Assembly (NCBI GenBank): GCA_015661185.1
Contig: JACVXU010000004.1
Coordinates: 1-38,916 of the forward strand
Length of the DNA: 38,916 bases
Reading direction: 5' to 3'
DNA from: Bacteroidota bacterium
Lineage (GTDB): Bacteria; Bacteroidota; Ignavibacteria; UBA10030
Positions within the stretch are counted from its first letter, which is position 1. The number at the start of each line of letters is the position of its first letter. The position numbers and the translations under genes were made by a program. The notes below the pieces were generated by a model. It was given only the letters and a program-made list of their open reading frames with translations, did not search any database and was not told where the DNA came from. This document shows, piece by piece, positions 26,268 through 34,551 of the stretch.

Positions 26268-27260
26268 TCAACCCATGTTCATCGCAAGATGAACTTCGTC
26301 CATCGTTTGACGCGCGATGGCTCTTGCCTTCTCTTCCCCATCGTGCAGAGTCGCCGTCACCTCATCGAGATGGGATTCAAAATATGCCCGTCTCTCACGG
26401 TGAGACGCGAGCGCGTCTGCGATTCTGTCTGCACAACGCAACTTGCAATCGACACATCCCAACGCCCCGCTCTCACATCCCGATCGTATCTCGCCGACTT
26501 CCGCTGGACTGAACTTGTTGTGATATGCGAATACCAGACAAATATCAGGATGCCCCGGATCGCCTCGCCGTACTTTCTGAGGGTCCGTCACTGCGCCTTT
26601 CAGCTTCTTCTTGATCGCGTCGGGCGCATCCGAGAGAAGCACGGTGTTTCCTATCGACTTACTCATGCGACGCCCGTCCAGACCCGGAAGCCGGGCAAAT
26701 CTTGTCAGCTTCCCCTCGGGTTCCGGAAAGACTGCCTTCGTCGGAGAGTATTGCGCATTGAAACGTCGAGCGATCTCTCTCGTGATCTCAATATGCGGTA
26801 ACTGATCTTCGCCGACCGGGACCACATCGCCTTTGTACAGCAGGATATCTGCAGCCTGCAACACCGGGTACCCCAGGTGGCCGTATACAACTGTTTCCAT
26901 CTCCAGGTCCCGCACCTGTTCTTTGAGCGTCGGATTCCGCTCAAGCCTGGAGGTCGTGATCAACATTGAAAACACCAGATGAAGCTCGGCGTGCTCTTTT
27001 ACCTGCGATTGTCGGAACATCGGGCTTACGGTTGGATCGAGCCCGGCGGACAACCAATCAATAAGCATCTCGACTGAGTTTTGATAGATCTCTGATGAAT
27101 CAGGATTCGTCGTGAGCGCGTGATAATCCGCAATAAGATGGTAGTTCTGGTATTCACCCTGGAGCGACACCCAGTTCTCCAACGCTCCAACAAGATGTCC
27201 AAGATGCAGTTTCCCTGTCGGGCGCATGCCGCTCAGAATGACTTTTCTTTTCTGGCTCAA
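26268..27260 (-). CDS. trpS: Tryptophanyl-tRNA synthetase with probable [4Fe-4S] site
   Basis: The 330-residue class I synthetase charges tRNA-Trp. The HIGH-type motif is TGKLHLGH (15-22) and the KMSKS loop is RMSKS (198-202). Cysteines C241, C262, C269 and C272 are spaced x20-x6-x2. This closely resembles the C-x22-C-x6-C-x2-C site that binds a [4Fe-4S] cluster in Thermotoga maritima TrpRS near the anticodon-binding region; a fifth Cys is at 276. The start is a TTG at 27260. An AAAGGAG element lies 13 nt upstream, with an ATG-TAG start-stop pair between it and the TTG. scpA follows 69 bp downstream. Confidence 0.96.
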   Translation of the reverse strand: MSQKRKVILSGMRPTGKLHLGHLVGALENWVSLQGEYQNYHLIADYHALTTNPDSSEIYQNSVEMLIDWLSAGLDPTVSPMFRQSQVKEHAELHLVFSMLITTSRLERNPTLKEQVRDLEMETVVYGHLGYPVLQAADILLYKGDVVPVGEDQLPHIEITREIARRFNAQYSPTKAVFPEPEGKLTRFARLPGLDGRRMSKSIGNTVLLSDAPDAIKKKLKGAVTDPQKVRRGDPGHPDICLVFAYHNKFSPAEVGEIRSGCESGALGCVDCKLRCADRIADALASHRERRAYFESHLDEVTATLHDGEEKARAIARQTMDEVHLAMNMG

Positions 27261-27405
27261 CTCGCGCTACATACTCCTTTCAGACCAAAGCTCGAACGAA
27301 AACCCACTATTTGTTCCGCCGGTAACAAAACAGGCGCACCCGTGACTCGACTTTTCTGCCACCTCGCTGCAACTTCAGTCAAACTCCTGGAGAAAGTCCG
27401 TTTGC

Positions 27406-27930
27406 TCAATTCATGAAGAGATACGGCTTCCAGCGATCGTCCACGCTCCCCACGACATCGCGAATGAACATGACGTGATTCGGTCGTATCGGTTTTCTCA
27501 ACAACGACATCTGTGCTTCGCCCGGCAAGCGGTCCCCTTTCTTGTTGTTGCAGCGTACGCATGCCGCTACAAGGTTCTCCCAGGAATCCAGACCGCCTTT
27601 TGCTCTCGCCACAACGTGATCAACTGTCAACGGCACATCCCCCCCCCGGCCACAATATTGACAACGATGCCCATCGCGCCGTAAGATGTTCTTTCTCGAA
27701 AGCACAATCTTTTTGAAGGGGATACGAACGTAGATAGAGAGGCGAACGATGCTGGGAAACGGCATCGTCATAGAAACGGAATGTAGGTACCTACCATGAG
27801 AGGCTTCGATCAACTCAGCTTTCCCAAGAAACAGAAGGATGACCGCCTTTTTGACGTTGCAAACGCTCAAGGGCTCGTAGTTATGATTCAAAACGAGCAC
27901 TTTCCGGTTTATTTTTCCGTTGGAACGCAC
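27406..27930 (-). CDS. HNH endonuclease family protein
   Basis: The 174-residue protein opens with KVLVLNHNYEPLSVCNVKKA, the conserved N-terminus of a widespread chromosomal HNH family. The HNH domain covers about 85-140: CQYC, the catalytic LTVDHVVARAKGG (His in DHV) and CVRCNNKKGD, giving four zinc Cys plus the HNH residues. Its cellular role is not known. It is a lone gene here, without a methylase or toxin partner, so restriction is unlikely. The start is a GTG at 27930; the strongest ribosome-binding-like site (AAGGAGGTG at about 27960-27968) is some 30 nt upstream, too far for normal use. A strong promoter lies at 28032-28060. Confidence 0.9.
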   Translation of the reverse strand: MRSNGKINRKVLVLNHNYEPLSVCNVKKAVILLFLGKAELIEASHGRYLHSVSMTMPFPSIVRLSIYVRIPFKKIVLSRKNILRRDGHRCQYCGRGGDVPLTVDHVVARAKGGLDSWENLVAACVRCNNKKGDRLPGEAQMSLLRKPIRPNHVMFIRDVVGSVDDRWKPYLFMN

Positions 27931-28250
27931 AACGAGTTCTGCTGCGCTGAAGTCTGATGCACCTCCTTACGTCGGCAAATATAGACCTTTGGTAAACAGT
28001 TGCTTGAAGATTCAATGATTATGCCTTGCAAAATATAGCATAATCGAGAATGATAGTCAAGAGTTGAAATGACCTGGAATCGGCGAAAGGACACGAAAGC
28101 TGCGGATTTCTTGAAGCTGCCGCCTACGGCAAGGGCAGGTCAACCTCCTGGGAGGGAGCAGGCCAGAATTCTGGAATTGGTCCCGGTGCTTTCGGCACTC
28201 CTGAACCGATTGCCAATCCTGAGTGAAGCGGAAGTGGAGAACCAGTTGCG
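27931..28250. other. 320-bp gap between aroC and the HNH gene
   Basis: The left part holds the HNH gene promoter and leader. The right part, 28080-28250, shows no gene I can support: frames on both strands lack recognisable domains, and the plus-strand frame from 28069 continues antisense into aroC. No clear terminator follows aroC. Confidence 0.5.
28032..28060 (-). promoter_or_regulatory. Promoter for the HNH endonuclease gene
   Basis: On the minus strand TTGACT (28055-28060) stands 17 bp from TATATT (28032-28037), read in context as TATATTTTG. The leader would be about 95 nt. A second TATATTTG occurs at 27976-27983, without a good upstream partner element. Confidence 0.75.
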
Positions 28251-29426
28251 TCAGCGTGGTCTCTTGTATCGAGAGTGGATCTCCCGAATCGAATCACCTC
28301 CAAATTTCTCCAGAAATGCGTTCGCCAACACCGGAGCGACAACAGCTTCTCCGATCACGGAGCATGCAGGCACCGCGCAGACATCCGACCGCTCGTAGCG
28401 TGCATCGACCGTCTTCATTTTTCTGAGGTCAACAGATTTAAGGGGGTTTGCCAATGTGGAAATCGGCTTCATCGCGGCGTGGAGGACAATCATCTCACCG
28501 TTTGTGACGCCCCCCTCCAATCCTCCAGCCCTATTCGTCGTCCGGATGACTTTTCCAAACTGGACATCGAAGCCGTCATGCACTTTCGATCCGAACTCAG
28601 CTGCATTGGAGAAACCAGCTCCTATCTCCACCCCCTTCACGGCATGAATTGACATCAGCGCTTGTGCAAACAAACCATCAAGTTTCCGGTCGTAGTGAAC
28701 ATAGCTCCCGAGTCCGATGGGCGTACCTGTCGCAATCACTTCAAACACGCCTCCAAGAGTATCACCAAGCTTTTTCGTCCGTCTAATCAGGGCTACCGCT
28801 TTTTTCGACACCGATTCATCGAGGATGCGAACCTCGGACTTGTCAGCCTCTTCAGTCGTCTTGTAGGCGCCGCACGACGCTTTCGCGAATTTCGCAATCA
28901 GTCGGTCGACTTGCGTTCGATCCGCCACTTTCATGTGCCCAATCGACAGTACGTGGCTTCCGATAAAGATGCCCACATCTTCCAGAACCTTGCGGGCAAC
29001 CGTGCAGCATGCCACACGCATCGCCGTTTCCCTGGCACTCCCCCGCTCAATCGTATTCCGGATATCATCAAATGCGTATTTGAAGGCTCCGGCGAAATCG
29101 ACATGTCCGGGCCTTGGGACCGAGATTTTCTCAACGGAGCGACCGTCTCCGTCAATCGCCATCTTTTCTGTCCAATTTTGCCAATCCTTGTTCCTGATCA
29201 TCAATGCGATCGGGGACCCGAGCGTTTTGCCGAAACGAACTCCGGAGAGAATCTCAACAGTGTCCGATTCGATCCTCATTCTTCCACCACGTCCGTATCC
29301 CTGCTGCCGCCGCCACAATTGATGATTGATGTAGTCGGCAGAGATGGAAAGTCCGGCAGGAATCCCCTCGATCACGCCGATGAGTGCCTGCCCGTGCGAT
29401 TCACCTGCAGTAAGATAGCGGATCAA
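28251..29426 (-). CDS. aroC: Chorismate synthase
   Basis: The 391-residue enzyme makes chorismate from EPSP using reduced FMN, the last step of the shikimate pathway. It opens with IRYLTAGESHGQALIGVIEG, the classic N-terminus. It also contains YGRGGRMRIE (about 44-53), RPGHVDFAGAFKY and GSARETAMRVACC (about 130-145), and the late RKMKTVDARYERSDVCAVPA. The start is a TTG at 29426 with AAAGGAG at good spacing. The gene stands alone between its own promoter and a 320-bp gap; no other shikimate gene is near. Confidence 0.97.
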   Translation of the reverse strand: MIRYLTAGESHGQALIGVIEGIPAGLSISADYINHQLWRRQQGYGRGGRMRIESDTVEILSGVRFGKTLGSPIALMIRNKDWQNWTEKMAIDGDGRSVEKISVPRPGHVDFAGAFKYAFDDIRNTIERGSARETAMRVACCTVARKVLEDVGIFIGSHVLSIGHMKVADRTQVDRLIAKFAKASCGAYKTTEEADKSEVRILDESVSKKAVALIRRTKKLGDTLGGVFEVIATGTPIGLGSYVHYDRKLDGLFAQALMSIHAVKGVEIGAGFSNAAEFGSKVHDGFDVQFGKVIRTTNRAGGLEGGVTNGEMIVLHAAMKPISTLANPLKSVDLRKMKTVDARYERSDVCAVPACSVIGEAVVAPVLANAFLEKFGGDSIREIHSRYKRPR

Positions 29427-29471
29427 AGCGAACTCCTTTGGTTCTTCTGGGTTTTGAACGTGTTCATGCTT

Positions 29472-29500
29472 AATAAAGCGAAAAATGAGCCGATTATCAA
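29472..29500 (-). promoter_or_regulatory. Promoter for aroC
   Basis: On the minus strand TTGATA (29495-29500) stands 17 bp from TTTATT (29472-29477), placing transcription start about 40 nt before the aroC TTG. It lies just after the degP terminator. Confidence 0.6.
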
Positions 29501-29513
29501 TTCACACTAAATG

Positions 29514-29557
29514 AAAAGGCGCAAGTTTCGACCGCTCCTGCGGAGGAATCTTGCGCC
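29514..29557 (-). terminator. Terminator after the HtrA/DegP gene
   Basis: On the minus strand an 8-bp perfect stem GGCGCAAG/CTTGCGCC (29550-29557 and 29518-29525) encloses a smaller TCC/GGA-type hairpin (CTCC TGC GGAG) and is followed by four T residues. It sits 27 bp past the degP stop. Confidence 0.8.
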
Positions 29558-29583
29558 CTTCAAAACCTGGTGGAGTCTTCGCC

Positions 29584-31116
29584 TTATTTCCCTGGAACCT
29601 CAATCGCCACGAAACGCATCGACTTATCCTTCCCTTTCACTCTCATGAGAACTGCATCTCCCGCTCTCTTCCCTTTCAAAACCTTGTCGAACTGCGCCAC
29701 GGAACCGATATTCTGATCCCCTACGCTCACGATGACGTCGCTGGCCGCCAATCCGCGTTTGTTCGATTCACTCATGGGCTCGACGTTTTCGACAAGAATT
29801 CCATTTTCGACACCGTACTCCTTCTTCACTTTCGGATCGAGGTTGCTAACTGTCATACCGAGATTCTCGAGTTCGAGAGTTCCCTTGGAACTGACATCCG
29901 CCGGTTCAGTTGACTCTTCCCTGGATTGGTTCGACGCGACAGCTTCTTCCGCTATATCTCGCGATTTGAGAACCACTTTTTTCTCAATGTTTTTTCCATC
30001 GCGGTAGACTTTTAGGATCACCGTCTCGCCAGGATATTTCGAAGCGATAATTGTCTGGAGCTGATTCGGTGAGTTCACTTCTTTCCCATCCACAGAGAGG
30101 ATGACGTCCTTGGACTTGATCCCCGCTTCGGCACCCGCACTTTCGTCAGTGACGCCGTCGACAAATACACCCTTCGGTTTGTCAAGACCGACAGCCTTGG
30201 CAAACGTTGCGTCGACCATTTTAATATTCACACCGATGTATCCGCGCCGCACCTTTCCGTACTTGATCAGATCGGTGGCCACTTTTCTGGCAAGGTTGAT
30301 GGGGATTGCGAAGCTGTATCCCTGGTAACGGGCATTCGTTGTTGCAATCGCAGAGTTGATGCCCACGACTTCACCATAGATATCGACGAGGGCGCCACCG
30401 CTGTTCCCAGGATTGACGGCGGCGTCGGTCTGAATGAAATCTTCGATGCCGAGTGGTGAGCCATCCTCAATGATTCTCAACTGCCGACCGAGAGCGCTGA
30501 CAATTCCCTGCGTCATCGTGGAGGTCAGGCCGAGCGGATTACCAAATGCGAACACGGTGTGACCAACCTCGACATTATCCGAGTTGCCGAGTCGAGGCAT
30601 GGGTAGATCCTGAGCATCGACTTTGATAACCGCAAGGTCGGTATACTTGTCCGTACCGACAAGCTTTGCTTTCTTGAATACCCTGTTGTCCGACAACGTC
30701 ACCTCAATCCCTTCCGACGTTGCCCCTTCGACGACATGATTATTCGTCAGGATGTATCCATCCGATGTGAGGATGACGCCGGAACCGGCTCCTACTTCAG
30801 GTTGTGATCTGGGAGCCTGGAAGTTCGGTCCGAAAAAGTGGAAGAACGGACCCTGGCTGTTTCGGTCGCTTTTTGGTTTCGATGTCACAACGATATAGAC
30901 GACGGTTGGTGTCACCTGTTTTGAGATGGCATGATAGGCCTCGTTGAGCGACTGAAGAGCCGGGTGTGGATTCGCAGGCTTCGACTGCGCACCGAGCTTA
31001 ACATCCTGCCCTGCAAAAGTAAAATCAACGCCCTTGAAGCTCGAGACAAGCGTGACCCCGAAGACAATTCCCACTGCAATCAAAAGCACTGCAACAACAA
31101 CTGATTTCATCGACAT
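29584..31116 (-). CDS. degP: HtrA/DegP-family periplasmic serine protease
   Basis: The 510-residue protein has an N-terminal membrane or signal helix (about 4-26), a trypsin-like domain with the full triad H127 (TNNHVVEG), D160 (YTDLAVIKV) and S239 (GNSGGAL), and two PDZ domains (about 275-370 and 410-505). It degrades or refolds damaged envelope proteins. The Phe-rich linker after residue 85 (GPFFHFFGPNF) resembles the LA loop of DegP-type proteins. The ATG at 31116 is chosen because GAGGAG lies 7 nt before it; the frame opens 15 bp earlier. recO ends 67 bp upstream, and a terminator follows. Confidence 0.95.
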   Translation of the reverse strand: MSMKSVVVAVLLIAVGIVFGVTLVSSFKGVDFTFAGQDVKLGAQSKPANPHPALQSLNEAYHAISKQVTPTVVYIVVTSKPKSDRNSQGPFFHFFGPNFQAPRSQPEVGAGSGVILTSDGYILTNNHVVEGATSEGIEVTLSDNRVFKKAKLVGTDKYTDLAVIKVDAQDLPMPRLGNSDNVEVGHTVFAFGNPLGLTSTMTQGIVSALGRQLRIIEDGSPLGIEDFIQTDAAVNPGNSGGALVDIYGEVVGINSAIATTNARYQGYSFAIPINLARKVATDLIKYGKVRRGYIGVNIKMVDATFAKAVGLDKPKGVFVDGVTDESAGAEAGIKSKDVILSVDGKEVNSPNQLQTIIASKYPGETVILKVYRDGKNIEKKVVLKSRDIAEEAVASNQSREESTEPADVSSKGTLELENLGMTVSNLDPKVKKEYGVENGILVENVEPMSESNKRGLAASDVIVSVGDQNIGSVAQFDKVLKGKRAGDAVLMRVKGKDKSMRFVAIEVPGK

Positions 31117-31183
31117 GGAGTATCTCCTCAATACGAAGTTGTTCTTTGAACGAATTTATTTGTTTCAGCATCCCCAGATCCGA

Positions 31184-32047
31184 TCAGGCATCAATCTCCG
31201 GTTTCGCGACGGAGAATTTCTTCAAGATATCGAGAGATTTGATCGGCTTGAGGTCTTCGAAGTGTTGACGCATATATAAACGTAAAGTTCCATCAATTTC
31301 GTTCCCGGCCGCCGATGTCAGTTCGAGCGATGAAACCGAGTCAAGACGGGCGGTCAACAGTCTTTGAAGGGCTTTCAGCGTCCCAATGGATACGCGGACA
31401 TTTCCTTCTTCCGAATGCGGCCTTGTGCTTGCTTCCAGCGCTGTCTTCCTGACCCGGAGCGGATCGTCTTTAGGAGCGCTTGCTGAGGCCACACAACGCC
31501 CGCAAAGGACAGAGCCTTTTGACAACTGAAAGACAGCCATCCCATCCAATCCAATGTCATCGAGGCTGCGGCCGCACACCGAGCACGCGCCCAGACCCGG
31601 AGAGAACCCAAAAAGCGATGCACACCGAATCTCAAATGCAAAGAACAGGTTCACGAAGTTCCTTTTTGCGCCCTCAATTTCGTCAAGCGTCCCCACTAGA
31701 AGCAGGTACAATGCATCGTTTCCTTCCTCTTCGTGGACCAGCTGGTTCACCAGTTCGAGCACTGAAAGCGCCACAGCCATACGCTCAAGCTCGCTGTGGA
31801 TGCTCTTGTAGGTCTTGATCGCATCGCATTGCGATACGAGATGCAGCTCGCGGTGTTCTTTCTTGTACAGGACAAGCGAAACGCTCGTGATCGGCTCCAG
31901 CCCGGCGCCGAACTTGCTCTTCATCTGTCTGGCGCCTTTTGCGATGCATTTCACCTTACCGAAACGACGAGTATAGAACGTGACAATCTTGCTGCTGTCA
32001 CGGTAGTTCATCGACTTCAGCACCACAGCTTCTGTCTTTGTGATCAT
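31184..32047 (-). CDS. recO: DNA repair protein RecO
   Basis: The 287-residue protein has an OB domain (1-80, starting MITKTEAVVLKSMNYRDSSKIV) and a helical domain with a Cys4 zinc site (CSVC near 153 and CGRC near 185). RecO works with RecR and RecF to load RecA at gaps. Its ATG overlaps the mtnA stop by 4 bp (ATGA, 32044-32047), so translation is probably coupled. Confidence 0.94.
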   Translation of the reverse strand: MITKTEAVVLKSMNYRDSSKIVTFYTRRFGKVKCIAKGARQMKSKFGAGLEPITSVSLVLYKKEHRELHLVSQCDAIKTYKSIHSELERMAVALSVLELVNQLVHEEEGNDALYLLLVGTLDEIEGAKRNFVNLFFAFEIRCASLFGFSPGLGACSVCGRSLDDIGLDGMAVFQLSKGSVLCGRCVASASAPKDDPLRVRKTALEASTRPHSEEGNVRVSIGTLKALQRLLTARLDSVSSLELTSAAGNEIDGTLRLYMRQHFEDLKPIKSLDILKKFSVAKPEIDA

Positions 32048-33132
32048 CCCGCATGCCCGGCGGAAGGGCCCTTTTGGCTCAGTGCCGACAGGTTCTGCCC
32101 CCTTAAGGCTTCAAGAGCATCCCTGTAAGGCTTTCGCAGTACTTCCCTTTCCGTCACTATCGCAGTGATCAGTTCGTGAGGGGTTACATCGAACGCCGGC
32201 GAGTAGACGTCGACTCCTGCCGGAGCGATTTGATATTCACCGATTTTCGTAAGCTCAGTGCCACTCCTTTGTTCAATCGGGATCTCTCTTCCGGTCTCCA
32301 TCTCGAAATCAACAGTGCTCGTTGGCGCAGCGACGTAAAAGGGAATTTCGTGGTACGTGGCCATGACTGCCAGCCCGTAGGTCCCCACCTTGTTGGCAAC
32401 ATCTCCGTTCAACGTGATGCGATCCGCGCCGACAACGATGGCGTTCACTTTGCCTTGTTGCAGAAGAAAGGCTGCGGTGCTGTCGGTGATGAGCGTGCAG
32501 GGAATTCGGAGCCGCTGAAGTTCCCAGGCGGTCAAGCGCGCACCCTGGAGAAGGGGGCGCGTTTCGTCGATGTAAACGTGTTTCAGCTTCTTTTGCTCCC
32601 ACGCAACTTTGAGGATGCTCTGCGCCGTCCCGTCGCCCCCTGTGGCAAGGCTGCCAGTGTTGCAGTGAGTCAGAACGCTCGCTGCGTTGGGAAGAAGCCC
32701 GGCCCCCAGTTGGCCGATGATTCGACATTTCTCTTCGTCCTCGGTATGAATCGCGATTGCCTCCGCCAGCAAGTTCGCATGAATTGCATCCATGGATTTG
32801 CCTGTAGAGTCGATTGCGGTATGGCGCATTCGATTCACAGCCCAGAAGAGATTGACAGCCGTTGGACGCGTCGATGTGAAGAGGTGGGTTGTACGTTCGA
32901 TGCAGGTTGAGATGGACCGCGCATCATCCGACTTCAGACGGCCGAACGCGAGAACGAATCCATAGCCCGCTGCAATTCCGATCAGCGGCGCGCCGCGAAG
33001 AGCGAGGGACTTGATCGCACGGGCGACGACCGTTTCGTCGTCGGTCTCAATGTAGACCTCGTTCGCCGGGAGCTTCGATTGATCGAGGAATCTGACTTTG
33101 CCGTCATGCCACTCAATCGATCGCACAGACAT
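32044..33132 (-). CDS. mtnA: S-methyl-5-thioribose-1-phosphate isomerase (MtnA)
   Basis: From the ATG at 33132 the protein has 362 residues. It shows the MtnA blocks RGAPLIGIAAGYG (about 46-58), THCNTGSLATGGDGTA (catalytic Cys about 157), GADRITLNGDVANKVGTY (catalytic Asp about 237) and APTSTVDFEMETG. It isomerises methylthioribose-1-phosphate to methylthioribulose-1-phosphate in methionine salvage. The fold is shared with eIF2B and archaeal ribose-1,5-bisphosphate isomerase, but the motifs match MtnA. The upstream pfkB-family kinase stop and this ATG share a base (TGATG). No mtnB, mtnC, mtnD or mtnN-like gene is in the window. Confidence 0.94.
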   Translation of the reverse strand: MSVRSIEWHDGKVRFLDQSKLPANEVYIETDDETVVARAIKSLALRGAPLIGIAAGYGFVLAFGRLKSDDARSISTCIERTTHLFTSTRPTAVNLFWAVNRMRHTAIDSTGKSMDAIHANLLAEAIAIHTEDEEKCRIIGQLGAGLLPNAASVLTHCNTGSLATGGDGTAQSILKVAWEQKKLKHVYIDETRPLLQGARLTAWELQRLRIPCTLITDSTAAFLLQQGKVNAIVVGADRITLNGDVANKVGTYGLAVMATYHEIPFYVAAPTSTVDFEMETGREIPIEQRSGTELTKIGEYQIAPAGVDVYSPAFDVTPHELITAIVTEREVLRKPYRDALEALRGQNLSALSQKGPSAGHAG

Positions 33133-34046
33133 CACCTTTCGTCAAACCGGGAGAGCTGCATGAAAGACCGGTACCGATCCTGGATTTGCAGATAGGTGAG
33201 GTCCTTCATGCCATCGACACTAAACTTCTCGACACAGAAGGACGCGAGGGTGCTGCCGTACACAACCGCGCGCTTAAGATTCTCCGCAGACAGATCATCG
33301 GTCCGGGCCAGCCACCCGATGAATCCTCCGGCAAAGGCATCACCCGCACCGGTCGGATCATTGATGTTCTCCAGAGGATACGCCGGAGCTGAAAAGATCG
33401 TCTGTTCGGTCACAAGAACGGCCCCGTGTTCCCCCTTTTTGATGATAACGATCCGCGGCCCCGTCTTGATGATCTGTTTTGCAGCTTTGATGAGATTCGG
33501 CTCCTGGGTCAACAACCGCGCCTCTGATTCGTTGACGACGAGGACATCCATAAGTTTTATCGTCTCCGCGAGCTCTTTCGGTTTGTGCTCAATCCAGTAG
33601 TTCATCGTATCGCCCACAACCAGGCGGGGTTTTCCCAGCCGCCCGAGCACCTGCCGTTGAAGCGTCGGATCTATGTTGCCAAGGCAAACGTACGCACTGT
33701 TTTTGTAGGCCGATGGGACGACGGGATTGAATTTCTCGAAGACGTTCAACTCCGTGTAGAGCGAATCCCTCATGTTCAGATCGTAGTGGTATCTGCCTCC
33801 CCATCGGAAGGTTTTCCCCTCACGCACAATCTGGAGACCGTCGACATCAATATCGCGGCTCTCAAGGAACCGGATATGCTCTCGCGGAAAATCGCCTCCG
33901 ACGACGGCGACCAGCCGAACAGGCGCTGTGAAATAGCTGGCTGCGACGGAAATGTAGATAGCAGATCCTCCCAGGGCATCCTTCACGCTACCAAACGGCG
34001 TTTCGATAGAATCGATCGCAACGGAGCCAACGACGAGTAAACCCAA
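33132..34046 (-). CDS. PfkB-family (ribokinase-like) sugar or nucleoside kinase
   Basis: The 304-residue kinase has the GG-containing substrate region ALGGSAIYISVAASY (about 24-38) and the C-terminal PfkB signature DPTGAGDAFAGGF (230-242, catalytic base D236). An aromatic-rich insert, RWGGRYHYDLNMRD, lies near 81-94. Substrate cannot be read from the motifs: fructose-6-phosphate, ribose, adenosine or a methylthioribose-type sugar are possible. The start is a TTG at 34046 with GAGGAG 7 nt before it. The stop overlaps the mtnA start, so kinase and isomerase are made together and may act in one pathway. Confidence 0.9.
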   Translation of the reverse strand: MGLLVVGSVAIDSIETPFGSVKDALGGSAIYISVAASYFTAPVRLVAVVGGDFPREHIRFLESRDIDVDGLQIVREGKTFRWGGRYHYDLNMRDSLYTELNVFEKFNPVVPSAYKNSAYVCLGNIDPTLQRQVLGRLGKPRLVVGDTMNYWIEHKPKELAETIKLMDVLVVNESEARLLTQEPNLIKAAKQIIKTGPRIVIIKKGEHGAVLVTEQTIFSAPAYPLENINDPTGAGDAFAGGFIGWLARTDDLSAENLKRAVVYGSTLASFCVEKFSVDGMKDLTYLQIQDRYRSFMQLSRFDER

Positions 34047-34068
34047 TGAGCACTCCTCTTACTGAGTA

Positions 34069-34536
34069 TTAAACGGAAAGTGATAGGAGTCGGGAAGCTT
34101 CCTGTCTCCCGACGATATATTCATCTACAATCTGTAGTCCGTGACGCTGTCCCGGCCAGACAAGTCTCCGGCTCGCATCTTGAAGTGTGCACCAAGCATA
34201 CTCCTGATGCTCGCGAGAGAGCCGGGGCTGATCCCCGGGATTGACTTCGACGGCGAAAAAGGGACTTGTGTGTACCGTGTCATTTGCCGCGACATAAAAG
34301 GAATTCACATATGGAACCACCCAACATCGGGCGACCTCCAGACCTGTTTCTTCTCGGAACTCCCGAAGGGCGGCTTTGACGGCATGCTCCCCCTCTTTTA
34401 TCGTCCCAGTTACGAATTGCCACATGCCCGGGTAGAGGCTGTCATCGAGCGATCGTTTCAGGAGGAGGTATTTTGGGCCGTCTTCTTCCGTCTTGAAAAC
34501 ACACACTTCGACAGTGCGAGACACAATATTCGACAT
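34069..34536 (-). CDS. NUDIX hydrolase
   Basis: The 155-residue protein has a perfect Nudix box from G44 to L66 (GTIKEGE, then REFREETGL) in the frame GX5EX7REUXEEXGU. The N-terminus RTVEVCVFKTEEDGPKYLLL and the WQFVTGTI segment recall the dihydroneopterin-triphosphate pyrophosphatase/NtpA branch. It cleaves a nucleoside diphosphate linked to some group X; the substrate is undecided. It is 22 bp before the kinase gene and 15 bp after the pseudouridine synthase gene, so cotranscription is likely. Confidence 0.92.
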   Translation of the reverse strand: MSNIVSRTVEVCVFKTEEDGPKYLLLKRSLDDSLYPGMWQFVTGTIKEGEHAVKAALREFREETGLEVARCWVVPYVNSFYVAANDTVHTSPFFAVEVNPGDQPRLSREHQEYAWCTLQDASRRLVWPGQRHGLQIVDEYIVGRQEASRLLSLSV

Positions 34537-34551
34537 GCAACAATCTCCAGA

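Noticed and set aside
28069-28398. 109-residue plus-strand open frame in the aroC-HNH gap
   Set aside because: Its first half looks mildly protein-like, but the second half is antisense to the conserved aroC C-terminus, there is no clear ribosome-binding site, and no family is recognisable.
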